From a virus, in IMG/VR virus record IMGVR_UViG_3300027759_006101, positions 294,270 through 358,269 of that record: a stretch of 64,000 nucleotides of DNA. One strand, written 5' to 3'. Under the pieces are notes generated by a model. That model saw nothing but the letters and a program-made list of their open reading frames with translations. It did no database searches and was not told the DNA's origin. The number at the start of each line of letters is the position of its first letter. Position 1 is the stretch's first letter. The translations under genes and the position numbers were made by a program. Shown in pieces: positions 61,965 to 64,000 of this stretch.

Positions 61965-64000
61965 TTAACTCTTAAGGAATTGACTTAACATATTTTGTAC
62001 TGTTTGTCTAGTCTCTTGTTTGATTGCTAAAATTTTCTGATCGTATTTTTCTTCTACCTTGAAAATTTCACGGATAATTTCTTGTTTAATATTGTTTATT
62101 TCTTGTTTTGTAATAACATTGTTTGTTATGTTATTAGTGACATTTTGAATCTTTTTTACAAGTAATTCTTCAACCTTATTTTCTATTACTTTTTCCTGAG
62201 CTTCCTTTTCCTGTTTTTCTTGATAATATGATTTTTTCTCAAACTTACTAATGTTCTCAACTTTGTAGTAGTTTTGATTTTTTTGTTTGTGGATATCTAT
62301 TTTTACTCTTTCATTATTTTGTGTAATTCTGTATGTGTCAGTATTTTTAGTAAGTTTTATTTTTTGCTTAATTTGTTCATTGTTTACTTTGACTAAATTT
62401 AAAGTTTGAAAGAAATTTTTAATTTCTTTTTTAGTGCTTGTTTTTTTCGTTCCAGAATAGTCGCTAAAATTCACTAAGTCAAAGAAAGATTGCTCAGCTT
62501 TAGATGCTTTACTATCAACTCTTTCACTCATTTTGTAAAGTCTATCTATTTGTTTATTTATGGATGAGAAAGTTTTTTCAGTCTTCTTCTCAGATTTTAT
62601 TAAAGAAGTTATATTTAATTCAGAAAATAAATTTGTAATGTTTTTCTTGTTTGAGTCAAAACTATATCTGTTGACAAAGTTCAAGTTTTTTTCATTTTTA
62701 ATAAGGTTTATATTTTCGAAAAATTCAGATACTTTTTTTATTTCACTGTATGAATTATTAATTCTAGTGATAGGTGCTACTTTTGATATGGATTCAACAA
62801 AGTCAAGTGTTTTTAAAGTTTCTTGAATTTTGACTTTTTCTGAATATGTCTTGATCTGTCTTTCAAGTTTAACAACATTTAAAATATCATTTTTAGTTAA
62901 ATTGATATTTGAAATTTCTGAAAGGTTTTTGATATTTGATGTTTTGTTTATTACATTTTGAAAATTTGTTACTCCTAAGTTATTTATGCTTTGAATAACT
63001 TTTTCAACTTGTTCTAAATTATTATATTTATTAACTGTCAATGGAGATATAGAATTTATTACATTAAGAACAGATGTAATATTTTTTTCTTCTAATTTTT
63101 TTAGCTCTGTAAAAGTTCTTGCATCAAGCTTAGTATTTTGCAATAACTCTATAAATTTATTAACTTGTGAGTTATTTGAAATCTTAAATACATTTTGGTT
63201 ATCTAACTTATTTTGATTTAAGATAGAGAAGTTTTCACTAAACTCATTAAAATTATCAATATTTTTTATCTGTCTAATTTTCTTGATATTTTGTTTTATT
63301 TTATTATCAGTAAATATATTAATCAAATCCAAGAAACTACTGTTTTCTATTTTTGAAAGTTTTATAATTTTTTGAATTTTTGTTTCATCAATTTTTATTT
63401 GAGCAACTTGTTTTATCGTGTTGCTTATTTGCTCAACACTTGAAAAATTTGAAGTTTTTAAGATACTTTGCGATATTAAATTAAAATTTTTAGACACTTG
63501 AGAAAAATTAGAGATTGCATAATTTTTTGATAATGATTCTGTCAAAGATAGCAAATTTTTTACATTAGAAATTTTTTCAGAGCTCAACTTTACTGATGAT
63601 ATATTATTATTTTTAGTTACATTAATAATTTCAGAAATTTGCTTGATGTTTGCAGTACTGGAGTTACTTTGACGTACTAGCGTTGTCAAAGAGTTTAAAG
63701 TTTCTTCATTGTTTACTACAGATAATAATTTTTTTATTTGAGTATTATTGGAAATGTTACTTATCTTATTTAAAACAATATTTGAATATTCATCAGACAA
63801 TTCTTTATTATTCAGAATATTTTTTATATCATTTGAAATCTTATTTTCAGTCTTGTAATTCAATACTGAAACTTTTTGGTTATCTAACTTATTTTGATTT
63901 AAGATAGAGAAGTTTTCACTAAACTCATTAAAATTATCAATATTTTTTATCTGTCTAATTTTCTTGATATTTTGTTTTATTTTATTATCAGTAAATATAT
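61965..64000 (-). CDS. Asn/Lys-rich helical protein, 5' truncated at the window edge
   Basis: The frame stays open from the right window edge to the stop at 61965; a TTG at 63863 looks like an internal codon, not a start, because 45 further codons upstream are in frame and repeat internal sequence. 677 residues are visible. It is highly helical, Asn/Lys/Ser/Ile-rich, built of loosely repeating helix pairs (patterns like S-N-I-x-Q-I-S-x-I-I and N-V-x-N-L-L-S-L). The last 80 residues are charged coiled coil (K-E-A-Q-E-K-V-I-E-N-K-V-E-E-L-L). A stretch of 42 residues occurs twice, 227 codons apart. It directly precedes the giant PKD protein gene by 3 bases. It could be a tape measure-like or coiled-coil tail protein; the function is not recognised. 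Confidence 0.75.
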   Translation of the reverse strand, partial: IFTDNKIKQNIKKIRQIKNIDNFNEFSENFSILNQNKLDNQKVSVLNYKTENKISNDIKNILNNKELSDEYSNIVLNKISNISNNTQIKKLLSVVNNEETLNSLTTLVRQSNSSTANIKQISEIINVTKNNNISSVKLSSEKISNVKNLLSLTESLSKNYAISNFSQVSKNFNLISQSILKTSNFSSVEQISNTIKQVAQIKIDETKIQKIIKLSKIENSSFLDLINIFTDNKIKQNIKKIRQIKNIDNFNEFSENFSILNQNKLDNQNVFKISNNSQVNKFIELLQNTKLDARTFTELKKLEEKNITSVLNVINSISPLTVNKYNNLEQVEKVIQSINNLGVTNFQNVINKTSNIKNLSEISNINLTKNDILNVVKLERQIKTYSEKVKIQETLKTLDFVESISKVAPITRINNSYSEIKKVSEFFENINLIKNEKNLNFVNRYSFDSNKKNITNLFSELNITSLIKSEKKTEKTFSSINKQIDRLYKMSERVDSKASKAEQSFFDLVNFSDYSGTKKTSTKKEIKNFFQTLNLVKVNNEQIKQKIKLTKNTDTYRITQNNERVKIDIHKQKNQNYYKVENISKFEKKSYYQEKQEKEAQEKVIENKVEELLVKKIQNVTNNITNNVITKQEINNIKQEIIREIFKVEEKYDQKILAIKQETRQTVQNMLSQFLKS
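63193..63319. repeat. Direct repeat copy A (127 bp)
   Basis: Compared base by base by eye, this segment is identical to 63874-64000. The flanking bases differ at the left end (A versus T immediately before), so the identity stops there; on the right it runs to the window end. Confidence 0.96.
63874..64000. repeat. Direct repeat copy B (127 bp), reaches the window end
   Basis: Identical to 63193-63319, offset 681 bases (227 codons), same strand and same reading frame within the last gene. It stops exactly at the window edge after 127 bases, so its true length is unknown. Confidence 0.96.

Noticed and set aside
1-64000. tRNA genes, CRISPR arrays, insertion sequences, integrase or attachment sites
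   Set aside because: I saw no cloverleaf-sized intergenic space, no regularly spaced short repeats, no transposase or integrase motifs and no flanking duplications apart from the 127-bp repeat.
1-64000. Bacterial chromosome or prophage region instead of a phage genome
   Set aside because: The dense overlap of genes, the dominance of tail-type giants and the absence of ordinary bacterial metabolic or ribosomal genes favour a large phage; a prophage cannot be fully excluded from a window.
1-64000. Stop codon reassignment as seen in some very large phages
   Set aside because: TAA, TAG and TGA all close genes at the expected lengths, for example TAG in gyrB and TGA in the BFN-like gene.

Overview
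The window reads as part of the genome of a large tailed bacteriophage with AT-rich DNA. About two thirds of it is very large virion-type genes. These carry tail-fibre signatures, PKD, RCC1, beta-propeller and LamG-like modules, and a baseplate-hub-like protein. Around them sit phage-carried housekeeping genes: both gyrase subunits, a UvsW-like helicase, Hsp70, Hsp40 and three proteases of different families. No ribosomal, tRNA or central-metabolism genes are visible, and genes are packed with 4-16 base overlaps. The standard genetic code fits every gene, since TAA, TAG and TGA all end reading frames. The host cannot be read from the sequence. SwmB-like repeats hint at aquatic cyanobacterial surface proteins and a short MerC protein at a wide range of bacteria, so I leave it open.

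Left part (1-13,423, plus strand): a 5'-truncated giant structural protein and two small unknown proteins end at a hairpin terminator near 5,060. Next come gyrB and gyrA, which overlap, and a small virion protein ending in a terminator that begins inside its own last codons (10,120-10,150). A sigma70-like promoter then leads into a LamG-type lectin-like protein, a small structural protein and two tail-tube-like proteins. The plus-strand block meets the minus-strand block end to end at 13,423/13,424 with no spacer.

Middle part (13,424-22,309, minus strand): read right to left, the genes are a subtilisin-like protease, a type I signal peptidase, a trypsin-like protease, DnaJ, two small proteins (one membrane-anchored) and a strong terminator at 18,422-18,457. 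After the terminator come a UvsW-like helicase, a zinc-ribbon-like protein, a compact DnaK, a MerC-family membrane protein and a divergent bifunctional-nuclease (DUF151) protein. Between the helicase and zinc-ribbon genes, on the opposite strand, lies what looks like a complete tiny transcription unit: promoter, 5' hairpin, Shine-Dalgarno, a 23-25 codon ORF and a terminator.

Right part (22,359-64,000, minus strand): one continuous block of tail or adhesion genes, probably a single long operon. It includes proteins of 2856, 1791, 989, 1450, 1221, 974 and 3479 residues, and at the right edge a 5'-truncated Asn/Lys-rich helical protein. A short 'KDQ...NGIY' module recurs in four of the five largest non-PKD proteins here and in the plus-strand giant at the left edge. 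The last 127 bases of the window exactly repeat 63,193-63,319, in frame. This marks either a real internal gene repeat or an assembly-graph end. I infer that the chaperone and protease cluster serves folding and processing of these very large tail proteins.
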